A stretch of DNA of 64,000 nucleotides from Agapanthus africanus (taxonomy: Eukaryota; Streptophyta; Magnoliopsida; Asparagales; Amaryllidaceae), in the NCBI GenBank assembly GCA_030015575.1, contig JASDDO010000001.1:135985988-136049987 (forward strand), read 5' to 3'. A program made the position numbers and the translations under genes. A model generated the notes under the pieces. That model was not told the origin of the DNA. It searched no databases and saw only the letters and a list, made by a program, of their open reading frames with translations. Of the stretch, positions 1 through 9,361 are shown one piece after another (within the stretch, counting starts at the first letter, position 1; each line of letters begins with the position of its first letter).

Positions 1-604
1 CTATCGAAGGCGAATCCATCTGCTCCTGTGCAACGAGCGTGCCATCCTGGTCAGTCCTCGTCCCACACGAGTCAACTCTGACCCCGGCTCTCGCTGCACA
101 AAATTTATTAAAATGCATAAAATTTACAAGTGGCTTACAAAAACCCGCAAACTAGCAATTTTCTAGCTAAACTAGGTGCAGTGAATTATATACTGTAAAA
201 AGATCGCTTCTAGATTTTTACGGAAAACACCGATTATTTTACCTAAAAACGGAAAATCGCCTAAACGATTTCCAAAACGTTACATTCAGGGTCTTAACGG
301 CGACTCAAATAGAACCATAAAGACTATCGGAGATCATCCCACACTAGCACGGAGTGGTTATGACTCATCGGGGCTCCCAAATTGAGCCTAACCTCAAGTA
401 AAAAGCGGCATGGAAAATCCTTAACGCTTGCTCTTCCGACGGTAATATGACCTGGGAGATTACTTGAAGACGTCTTGTCCAGCCCCCGAAGGGATTAGAG
501 ACACGACAGTCATGGGGCTACTCGAATAGCCAGATTGCATATCAGGTAATACATCGGCCAACGCAACGGTACGACGGACAAAAACCCTAGTAACAAAGAC
601 CCTA
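1..604 (-). repeat. Unassigned non-coding repeat, possibly a chromovirus LTR remnant
   Basis: No coding region is visible. On the minus strand, near 268-293, there is a motif of the form TGTAACGTTTT..ATCGTTTAGG. A close relative lies at about 20021-20044, and similar motifs occur in plant Tekay/Del-type chromovirus LTRs (recollection, not checked). The block stops being recognisable at about 604, where Tat-like repeats begin. Whether it is an insertion in Tat1 or part of Tat1 cannot be decided because its left side lies outside the window. Confidence 0.3.
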
Positions 605-639
605 ACGGACTTCTATCAGCAGAGGTTAACTGTGACGTT

Positions 640-1140
640 AGGAAATTCTTGCGAGAACTTCTCGATTCGTCTCGACTCGTAGGGAAAACAATGTTCCTAC
701 GAGAACTTCTTGACTCGTCTCGACTCGTAGGGAAAGAGCCTTAGGCAACGGGGATATCAACTTGTTTCCTAAGCACTGGGGCCCTACAAGTAGGTCCAAG
801 ATGGACTATTGTATACTATCAACGGGCCACACTCTCCGAAGTTGAATATCGATAAGGAGGGAAAAAACCACTTACGAGTCCTCTCGACTTGTAAAGGGGA
901 AAATTCTCTTATGAGATCCTTACGACTCTCAAGAGAAAATGCACTTAGGAGATCCTCACGACTTCTAAGGAGATAATACACCTGCGGGATCCTCTCGACT
1001 CGTAGGGAGAAAAGTCTTTATGAGACCCTCACGGCTCATAAAGTTGAAAAGTCTTAGGCGGCAGATCTGAACCTGTTTCCTAAGCCATCGCTTCCCTACA
1101 AGGAGGTCAAGATGGACTATCTACGGGCCACATTTGCTAG
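640..1140 (+). repeat. CTCAC-loop hairpin array of Tat1
   Basis: At least six short inverted repeats follow one another near 694-735, 871-895, 906-935, 943-970, 981-1007 and 1016-1043. Each has a variable stem around a nearly constant CTCAC, CTCTC or CTTAC loop, for example CTTTATGAG pairing with CTCATAAAG at 1016-1043. Between them a second module recurs (about 743-835 and 1048-1140), beginning with CTTAGGC and ending near CCTAAGCCATC. The same modules occur in Tat2 at 49464-50040 and 52205-52440. Confidence 0.8.
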
Positions 1141-1288
1141 AGTTACATGCCAATATGAAATAAAATATGTCTTTTATGCATGAATTCAAGTGAATAGAAG
1201 ATACATTTCATAAAAGAATCAAAATGAATACATGTTATTCATGAATCACAAGTTTACAGTCGGTACACAAAAGGTACAAAGACGGTTA
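1141..1288. other. AT-rich spacer, presumed 3' untranslated end of antisense gene
   Basis: The sequence is non-coding but strongly similar by eye to 52441-52609 of Tat2. Both include the words TACATGC and TCTTTTAT followed by CATGAATTCAA. It lies directly after the stop of the antisense gene, so a 3' UTR or poly(A) region of the antisense transcript is the likely role (inference). Confidence 0.45.
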
Positions 1289-1469
1289 TTAAGGAGGAGG
1301 CGTCTTCAGCAAATCGGCAAGCCGCTCGCACGCTCCTCTCAATACTTTCTCGTAGTCAGCTACCGCTGCCAATTCTACTTCAACTTGAGTTCGTTGCCGC
1401 AAAGAGGACGAAAGATTTTCATCGGTTTCTAGCATGGCAGCTTCGCAGTCCTGCATGACCCGCCCGGTG
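1289..1469 (-). pseudogene. C-terminal tail of the Tat1 antisense gene
   Basis: This minus-strand open segment ends in LADLLKTPPP and a stop. Tat2 has a matching tail that ends around 52610 (LTNLLHRPPA). It is rich in Glu, Leu and Ala and looks like the end of a coiled coil. Copia A inserted just upstream of it, so the rest of this exon continues at 11581. The segment belongs to the element's antisense gene and is treated as a fossil. No function is known for this tail. Confidence 0.6.
1465..1469. repeat. Target-site duplication of Copia A (left copy)
   Basis: CGGTG lies immediately before the LTR start TGAAAGG. The same five bases follow the other LTR at 11576-11580. A 5-bp duplication is standard for Copia integration and fixes both element ends. 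Confidence 0.95.
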
Positions 1470-3683
1470 TGAAAGGTTCCTAGGCACCCTATAGAGGTCT
1501 CACAAGGCATCGAACATGCCAATTTAAAATTTTTGGTGCCGAGAAACCCTAGACTACGGATCTTAAACTAGATGTTTAGGCGAAACGGAAAACTAGTTAA
1601 CTATTTAACTAAAGTTGAGATGCTACAACCTTTGTAGATCCGGATTTCCGCCTCCTTAGCTCCACGTGGTCATGTCCTCGCTGTCCTTCATGAATCCTCG
1701 ACTCGATCATCGGCTTCATCGGGAAAACAAGCGGAATAGGTCGTCGGCTTTGTGTCAAAGACGATCTACGTCGAGGTTGCACAAACTCAAGCTCCGACTT
1801 CACAAACTTGTGAAACTTGTGAAGTAAACACCCAAAACAACTTGGCAAGAGGTAGAGGGTGAAGAAATAGGAGGTGGGTTCACTTTAGAATTGGATTTAT
1901 CTCATTAGATCTCAAGTTGCCATTGTTGTAGCAAGCTTGAAGAAGAAGAAGAAGATGAGCTAGTTATGATAAGTTGTTAAAAAGAAAATAGAAAAACAAA
2001 TACTTATCATAACTTAAACTAGGGTTAGGTGTAGAGAATTAACCATGGTCACTTGGATGGGTTAGGGTTAAGCATGAAGATAAGGATGGTTAGCAAAGTC
2101 AAAGCTTCATGAAGCTTCAATATAAAACAAATAAAGCCACCATTCTTATCTTAAACTTATCCAAATAAATGAATAACTAAATAAATGAATAACTAAATAT
2201 GCAAAACCCTAATTATCATAATAACCATGGTTTAATTCTATTCACTTAACCATATGATCAAGTATCATCAAACATGATACAAAAAAGTGCACAAAAGTAT
2301 ATCACATATACAATGTGCAATCCAAGTGAGAAAAATCCGTTTAAAATGAACCAATACTAGTTAATGCAAAGTAATATATCAAATATATATAATTATACAT
2401 TAAATCATTAAATCAACACTTGATTCAATGATCCGGTTATATCGCATACAACCGACTAGTATGTAATGTATCGATTTATCGAATCAATGATTCGATAACT
2501 AGGTCATATCGAATATAACCAATCGAAACATATATCGCGAGAATGAAATGCGGTATCACATACACGCATTATTCTCGGTCCCGCACATATCTCATATGCG
2601 CTCCTATTTCGTTTCGCTTGAGCCAGGAAACCTCTGTGTAGGACTCTAAAGACTCGTCAATACGCCGGTAGCAGATGATGATCATATCAAGCACCCACAA
2701 GCCGCAAGCGGTCTGCTAAACGTAACGGCCACCCGGGTATTGAGCGATCAGAAGATCGACGAGCTAGCCCGCTCACACTCCTGCGAATCCGACCAGTAAC
2801 ACTTACCGTACAGTCCGGTCTCTTCGTCTGATATGTCGCATATCAAGTCTAGGGGTGGTAAACGTTAGACCCCAATAACCCGATAAGTCGTGCTGATGTG
2901 AGGCTCGTAACGGGTCGAGAAACTACTGGTACCACTTACCAGCAAATCTCTGATCAGCCCTGGCCAGGGACTTCCCTGTTACGGCCAATCGAGCACTGCG
3001 CAACATCAACACCCAATACAGGGAGAGACGAAACCCCTCCTATCGCTCATTGCCTCCATGTGACTCGGGACTGTGCCCAAAGACCACCGTTTTGCATGCC
3101 CTCATGGACGTGGTAAGGTGGAGATCAAAGCACAGTGGGAATCACACAAGACTCTATGACGATCTCGGGTCTACAGACTAACCTGTACAAGTGTCACCTG
3201 AGAACTGCCATCTGACGTGAGGTATAATACCATCTGGGAGTTCTCGGCGAGTCCGTCCAGTGTACCCAGTCTGCACTGAGCACCCGTATACCATCTCTGA
3301 TGTCAAACACCAATGGATATGGGATCATCCATCGCCCATCACATGGGTCGAGAAGCGTATACGCTAGTCTACTCTGGTATATCGATGCCCCGTCTCGATA
3401 CACCCACGACTAGGGACCTTGAAGGATGTACTTATGGACTACCATGTCCCCACTAGTATGATCTGCATCATAGTCCAGGTAGTCAAGTACAAATCCTAAG
3501 GGCTTTACCAACATGTAACTATAAGACAGTATAAAGAGACTAGTGTACATGTTAAGATAAAGAGCAACCAGATAGCATACTATCATGTCGAGCAAGAAAG
3601 TCATCTCTATATATGTCCAAGCATCCAATATAATATACATAATCTGTACAATACTGGCCTCTAGGGCATACATACAACTAACA
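1470..3683 (-). repeat. Copia A 3' LTR
   Basis: The 2214-bp LTR is almost identical to the one at 9362-11575. It starts TGAAAGG and ends CTAACA on the + strand. Open frames inside it (for example at 1609-1848 and 3410-3673) recur unchanged in the other LTR and match no protein I recognise, so they are taken as chance. A long hairpin around 2400-2440 matches the conserved Copia LTR hairpin described in the findings. Confidence 0.93.
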
Positions 3684-3695
3684 ATCTCCCACTTG
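3684..3695 (-). other. Polypurine tract of Copia A
   Basis: The minus strand reads CAAGTGGGAGAT directly before the 3' LTR. The same tract precedes the 3' LTRs of Copia B and Copia C. It is the primer for plus-strand DNA synthesis in LTR elements. Confidence 0.85.
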
Positions 3696-3697
3696 CA

Positions 3698-4351
3698 CTA
3701 GGGCCAGCTGCTGTAGTATCTCATACCGAGCATCCCGAAGAGTCTCTCAAACTGTATCTGGGGAATGGCCTTCGTGAGTGGATCCGCCGTGTTGTTCTTC
3801 GTGTCAACTCTCCTGACCTCGATCTCCCGGCGATCAACTATCTCCCGGATCAGGTGATACCGCCTCAGAATATGTCTGGACCGCTGATGGGACCTGGGTT
3901 CCTTGGCCAAAGCCACCGCTCCATTGTTATCGCAATACAAAGGTATTGGATGCTCAATGGATGGAACCACTCCAAGTTCAGTAATGAACTTCTTGATCCA
4001 GACAGCCTCTTTGGCAGCATCGTTGGCAGCGATGTATTCAGCCTCCATCGTCGAGTCTGCCACGGTTTCCTGCTTGGAACTCTTCCAGCTAACCGCCCCT
4101 CCGTAAAGGGTAAAGACAAAGCCCGACTGCGACTTAGAGTCGTCCTTATCACTCTGGAAGCTGGAATCGGTAAAGGACTCCACTTGGAGTTCTCCGTTAC
4201 CATACACCAAGAACATATCTCTAGTCCTTCGCAAGTACTTGAGAATGCTCTTCACAGCTGTCCAGTGACTCTCTCCAGGATCAGCTTGATACCTACTCAC
4301 TACACTTAGTGAGTATGCTACATCGGGTCTGGTACATAGCATCGCATACAT
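3698..4351 (-). pseudogene. Copia A RNase H domain
   Basis: The 217-residue open segment contains the Copia RNase H hallmarks: a first acidic site in SFTDSSFQSDKDDSKSQSGF, the WKSSKQ..VADSTMEAEY block around the second acidic site, and a late ..RRIDT/VDTKNN..DPLTK tail typical of the C-terminus of Copia Pol. Its role in the family is to degrade the RNA template during reverse transcription. The segment ends close to the purine tract, as usual. It is part of a decayed retroelement. Confidence 0.9.
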
Positions 4352-4366
4352 GATAGAGCCTACTGC

Positions 4367-5596
4367 CTAAGCATAGGGTATCCCTTGCATGCGAGCTCTT
4401 TCCAAATCAGTCTTAGGAGACATCTCTTTGGAGAGAGTGACTCCAGAGATCGTGGGCAAGTTCCCACGCTTGGACTCTTCCATACTAAACCTCTTTAGTA
4501 TGGTGTCAATGTACCTGGATTGGGACAATCCCAAAATCCGTTTGGATCTATCTCTATAGATCCTAATTCCCAATATGCAGGAGGCATCACCAAGATCTTT
4601 CATTGAGAATCTTTGTGATAAGAAGAGCTTGACCGATTGCAGCATAGGAATATCATTTCCTATCTAGAGTATGTCGTCCACGTACAATACGAGGAAGACA
4701 ACCTTACTCTCTGCCACCTTCTTGTAGATACAAGGTTCATCTGGATTTTTGACGAAATCAAACTCTTTGATAACGACGTCAAAGCAGATGTTCCAACTCC
4801 GCGATGCTTGCTTTAATCCATAAATGGATTTAAGCAGCTTGCACACCTTCCCGCTGCTCCCACTGTCTACGAAGCCCTCTGGCTGAGTCATGTACACGCA
4901 CTCTTCTAAATCACCATTTAGAAAGGCGGTCTTAACATCCATTTGCCAGATTTCGTAGTCATGAAAGGCAGCAATGGCAAGCATGATTCGGATGGATTTA
5001 AGCATAGCCACTGGAGAAAAGGTTTCGTCATAGTCCACACCTGGTCTTTGACGAAAACCCTTTGCTACAAGTCTAGCTTTGAAAGTCTCCACTTTCCCAT
5101 CTACACCAAGTTTCTTCTTGAAGATCCACTTGCTCCCAATGGGTTTTACCCCTTCAGGAGCAACTTCCAAAGTCCATACTTTGTTGGTGTACATGGAATC
5201 CATCTCGGACCGCATAGCATCCAGCCATTTCACTGAGTCCCTACTCGTGATGGCCTGCTCGAAGCTAGTTGGGTCATCATCCTCCATGATGCAATCCTCG
5301 CTTCCACCATCAATGAGAAAACCGTAGTATCTCTCAGGTGGACGAGAAACCCTACCAGATCGGCGGAGAGGCTGAGGTTCGTCGGAAGCTACTGAATGCT
5401 CTGGTTCCACTAAATCTTCTGTTGTGTTTTGTTCAGCTGGAACCTCTTCCAGTTCTACCTCAGAGCCACTAATTTCTTTTGCAAGAAATTCCTTTTCTAA
5501 AAAGGTAGCATGTTGAGCAACAAATACTCTTTGTTCCTCACTGTGGTAGAAGATATACCCTCGCGAATGTTTGGGATATCCAACAAACTTACACAA
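4367..5596 (-). pseudogene. Copia A reverse transcriptase region
   Basis: Open segments at 4664-5596 and 4367-4645 carry Copia RT landmarks. These include the linker RRSGRVSRPPERYYG, WIFKKKLGVDGKVETFKARL, the QMDVKTAFLNGDLEE block with a catalytic Asp, SIYGLKQASRSW, and the catalytic core LYVDDIL. RT copies element RNA to DNA in the virus-like particle. The wording is closest to the Angela/TNT group of plant Copia (recognition from memory). Coding is spread over more than one frame. Confidence 0.92.
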
Positions 5597-5692
5597 AACA
5601 GATCTTGCCTCGAGTTTGTCCGGTTTTTGTCTTTTGACATAGGCCGGGCAACCCCATATCTTTATAAAATTAAGATATGGTCTCTTCCCTTC

Positions 5693-6469
5693 CTATATCT
5701 CATATGGTGTGGTAGGCACAGATTTGGTGGGAACCCTGTTCAGTAGGTATGCTGCTGTTTCCAGTGCATATCCCCAGAAGGAAATAGGCAACTCAGCTAC
5801 ACTCATCATAGAGCGCACCATATCTAATAGGGTGCGGTTTCTCCGCTCCGATACACCGTTGTGCTGTGGTGTATATGGAGGAGTTAGCTGAGAGAGAATC
5901 CCATTCTCTTTTAGGAAGTCCAGGAATTCAATGCTCAAGTATTCTCCTCCTCGATCAGATCGTAGGATTTTAATACTTTTTCCGGTTTGGTTCTCAACTT
6001 CTTGTTTATATTCCCTAAATTTCTCAAAAGCTTCTGATTTGTGTTTCATCAGGAACACATACCCGAACCTAGAGAGATCGTCAGTGAATGTAATGAAGTA
6101 TAAAGAACCATCCCTGGCATGTGTAGACATGGGACCGCATACATCACTATGTATTAGTCCTAAGAGTTCGGTAACTCTTTCTCCGTGTCCCGTAAACGGA
6201 GTCTTGGTCATCTTGCCTTTGAGACATGACTGGCAAGTGTCATAGGATGAAAATTCAAACGGATTTAAATATCCATCCTTATGCAACTTAGCTAGTCGTG
6301 TCGCATTGATGTGACCCAGTCTACAATGCCACAAGAAGGATTCGTTAAGTTCAGAACTCTTCCTCTTGTGTGTGTTTGTTATGCTCAGAACTGTTGATTG
6401 ATTTAGAACATAAATGCCATTGCACAACGTGCCTGATCCAACCAACTTTTGGTTATGGAAAATGTTCAT
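5693..6469 (-). pseudogene. Copia A integrase
   Basis: The 258-residue open segment begins with the GAG-pre-integrase zinc finger (HCRLGHINATRL..CQSCLKGK, an HHCC type). It continues into the integrase core with acidic residues in HSDVCGPM, FTDDLSRFGYVF and NGVSERRNRTLLDMVRSM (a DDE triad). The text ETAAYLLNRVPTKSV and TPYEI are typical of plant Copia integrase. It catalyses insertion of element DNA. The next coding block downstream is RT. Confidence 0.93.
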
Positions 6470-6981
6470 AACATTATCCTGTAATACAAAATTATATCCC
6501 TATTATTATCTTTATTAGGGCATGAAATGGTCGCTACCTGGAGAGAGAGAGAAGAAAACACTTTAGCGTATGCTCGTGCAAGATCAGATTGGTTTTTATC
6601 TTATCTAATCAGGATGGCTCCCACTGATTTTTATCAAATCTTCCTCCAAACCCTAAAAGGAAAGACTAGCCGGGATTAATTACACACTACAAGTTCGCCA
6701 ATCTTTCAGCCAGGCCAGTGTCGGTACTTTGAGGGAGGTCCCCCGTGCTTTCGCACGAACCTAATTACTGTAAACCTCATTTTCCCAGAGGCGTAACCTC
6801 GTTAACACCTTTCTAGACACCTACTTGATCGGCTAATTGCACTGTGTAAAACTCTCCCAGGAGTAACTCTTACTCGCAGTGGGTATCGGGATCCAACTAT
6901 CTCATAGAAGGTATGCAATCTCATTGCAATTTTCAACACTTGAAATTCCCGATAATATTTTGCCCCAAGCATCCTATGACC

Positions 6982-7173
6982 TTGACGGAGGTCAACAAAC
7001 CACAGGGTGCAAGTCAAGTTCAACCCGTCATTTCTTGATTGAATCAAACCCACCCGCACGACCCTTGACGGAGGTCAACAAGTTCGTACGACTACCCTAA
7101 TCCAATCTGCATCATATGCATAAGCAGACAAATACTAGTTAGCTACCGCACACTACGCCTTGACGGAGGTCAA
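6982..7173. repeat. Triple TTGAC-GTCAA hairpin motif
   Basis: The 14-bp inverted repeat TTGACGGAGGTCAA occurs at 6982-6995, 7065-7078 and 7160-7173, each followed by CAA. Copia B has three matching sites (40470, 40565 and 40648) and Copia C three (32183, 32267 and 32358), with similar spacing. Confidence 0.8.
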
Positions 7174-7321
7174 CAAACGTAGCACGAATACTAAGTAGGA
7201 TTTATCTGAAATGACGGAGGGCTACGCAGGTTTTCATAAAACCATGAGCGTAATGAACTTGATATCGTTGTAGAATCAAATGAAGTTTTAAAATGGAGTG
7301 ATTTTGAGGCTTTTCCAGTTT

Positions 7322-7580
7322 TGCTAAAGGAGTCACTCCCGGTGAAGGGATCTCGGTCCTTTCCTCGTCGAATGAGGTGCGGGATATATCATATATATCA
7401 CTGTGCAAAGCAAAAACTCTTAAAAGCAATCAAAACCAAACCGAGTGTGTAGCATCTGCCAGTTACTGCTAAAGGAGTCACTCCCGGTGAAGGGATCTCG
7501 GTCCTTTCCTCATCGAATAAAGTGCAGGGTATATCATATATACCGCTGTGCAAAGCAAGAACTGTAGCTACCTGTTTTAT
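7322..7580. repeat. 145-bp tandem duplication in Copia A non-coding block
   Basis: A segment beginning TGCTAAAGGAGTCACTCCCG starts at 7322 and again at 7467. Each copy continues through a CTTTCCTC-TCGAAT stretch to a TATATCATATATA stretch and GTGCAAAGCAA. Copia B has two related copies near 40090-40325, so the duplication is older than copy A. Confidence 0.75.
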
Positions 7581-9347
7581 TTAAAATCTGATTCTACAAC
7601 ATCTTAGGTTTCTTTTCTTTCATTAATCACATTAATGAAGTCCCATCATTTAAATACCTAAACATCACAGATAGATATGACGTACACTTATGCCATCCGC
7701 ATTCGCCTCGATGTCCCCTCGTGCACCGTTAGGTTAGGTAACTAACGACAGAGCAGGGCAGGGCTAGCGCGGGTGTAAAACATAAGTAACGTCTATATAA
7801 TATATCATATATACTATATACTATATCCATCACAGAATCACAACACAGATATCGCAGCAGAATAAACATATGAAATATTGGATATACTAGGACGTCCGTG
7901 TTTTCAATACGAGCCAGTATAAAACACGGATTCCACGGTCGTGATGAATAGCCAATCCCACACCCCTAGACCCCTACGAGAGCGGCAAGCAACCCTGGCA
8001 ATTCTAGGGTTAGGAGACCCGGACTCGACTCCTCGAGTTGGTCTCCCACTGGACCCCAGAACCCGGTTACTTGTGCTCCCCTCCTTGGGTCTATCCTAAT
8101 GCGGAAATGTAAATAATATACAAAAGGTGACATCTTCCGCTACCTGGAAGTGCCCCAAATAAAAGAATATTACATACAAGTTTTTACATGAATGAAAATG
8201 AAAAAACACTCATCTCACATAAAAAAAACCCCGGCTATTCAAACACGACGATCCAATATAACATATCCAGCAACACATAACATCACATGTCATCAACGTA
8301 AGTAAATATGTCCATCCCAATTGTCGTTGACATATAGCAACGAAACCGGCGATATCACATATTACACTTACGGTCACAGAAAAGAAAATGTAAAACTACA
8401 ACAGTTGGAATCCGCAACCTCTTTAGACATCACATGCCTAACTGATATAAATCCCGCATTTTAGTCTCGTTATCGAAAACTCTTTTCAATATCGTATGGG
8501 ACTAAACTGCTAGATTTATAACATTCATCCAGTTATCTCATAACTGTTTGTGAATTCCAATTATTGTATCCAATTCCGGATAAATAGAATATATCAAACT
8601 TTCCGATCGAACATTCGAACACCCAAGTTTTCCCGACACCGATCAACACATGAAATAGGTTCAAAGACATTCACTTCATACCTCAGTACCAACGGTCCAG
8701 CCGTAGAAGGGTCAAGCCAACGCCTCACATGTGGCACGCCGTACTCCCCCAAACCCGAAGGTTCAAAGGGCAGTTCAAGACGGTCACATAATCGAGTTAA
8801 GGTTTGTTGTCTTCTAGAGGGACCATCGCGTTACTTGCACTACTTCGAACGTCTTTTAACCACAGAAAAATCCAACACTTGGAATTATTCCGGCAGGGGA
8901 AAACCTGGGTATTTATATCCGGTCGAACTCTTTAACAAATTCTACAGTTATCTGGAAAAACACTTAGACAAAGTTTGATATTCCGATCGAATCGTCGATT
9001 CCCATTATAACCCCAGAGCACTCAACCCTTAAATCAATTTAAAAATACCCAGAAAACTCACCAGAATTTATCAGGTATTACTGTGCAAACAAACATGGCT
9101 GACGTCACTATCTGACCGCGGAACAGCGGCAGAAGCCATGCTTCTGCCGCGTTTCCGCGGCTCATTGAACTGTTCATGGGAAACGTTTTACACAGTAATT
9201 CTTAGAATTCTTTGGTGAATTTTTTAAGCATTTTTAATATCAAAAATTTCCAGATTTCATGAAATGTCCAGAGAGCTCTTGGGCATCGGGGTTTCGGGTT
9301 CGTCCGGACTTCAAACACCGTCTAGACTTCGCCTAAAGCACTAGCTA

Positions 9348-9360
9348 GGCTCTGATACCA
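9348..9360 (-). other. Primer binding site of Copia A (tRNA-Met type)
   Basis: The minus strand reads TGGTATCAGAGCC one base after the 5' LTR. This is the usual plant Copia primer site, complementary to the 3' end of initiator methionine tRNA. The same motif is found in Copia B and D. Confidence 0.92.
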
Positions 9361-9361
9361 G

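Larger units (their letters stand above)
6480..9347 (-). other. Copia A long non-coding block replacing gag
   Basis: No gag or protease motif is visible between the primer site and integrase. The block is not random filler, because Copia B (37966-41085) and Copia C (31661-32770 plus 60254-61203) carry the same landmarks in the same order. Seen from the minus strand, it ends near 6535-6560 with a long pyrimidine run followed by CAG, resembling a splice acceptor. It contains three TTGAC..GTCAA hairpins (6982-7173) and a 145-bp tandem duplication. Open frames on either strand, such as 8550-8978, are not shared as proteins and are not called. The block could be an intron-like leader or a substituted segment. 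Confidence 0.7.

Noticed and set aside
1609-1848. 79-codon frame repeated exactly at 9501-9740
   Set aside because: The identity is due to the two young LTRs of Copia A; no protein similarity recognised.
3854-4309. 151-codon frame on +
   Set aside because: It is a shadow of the Copia A RNase H coding sequence on the other strand.
8550-8978. 142-codon frame on + in Copia A
   Set aside because: It lies opposite the element's coding strand in a conserved non-coding block; the matching part of Copia B does not keep the frame.
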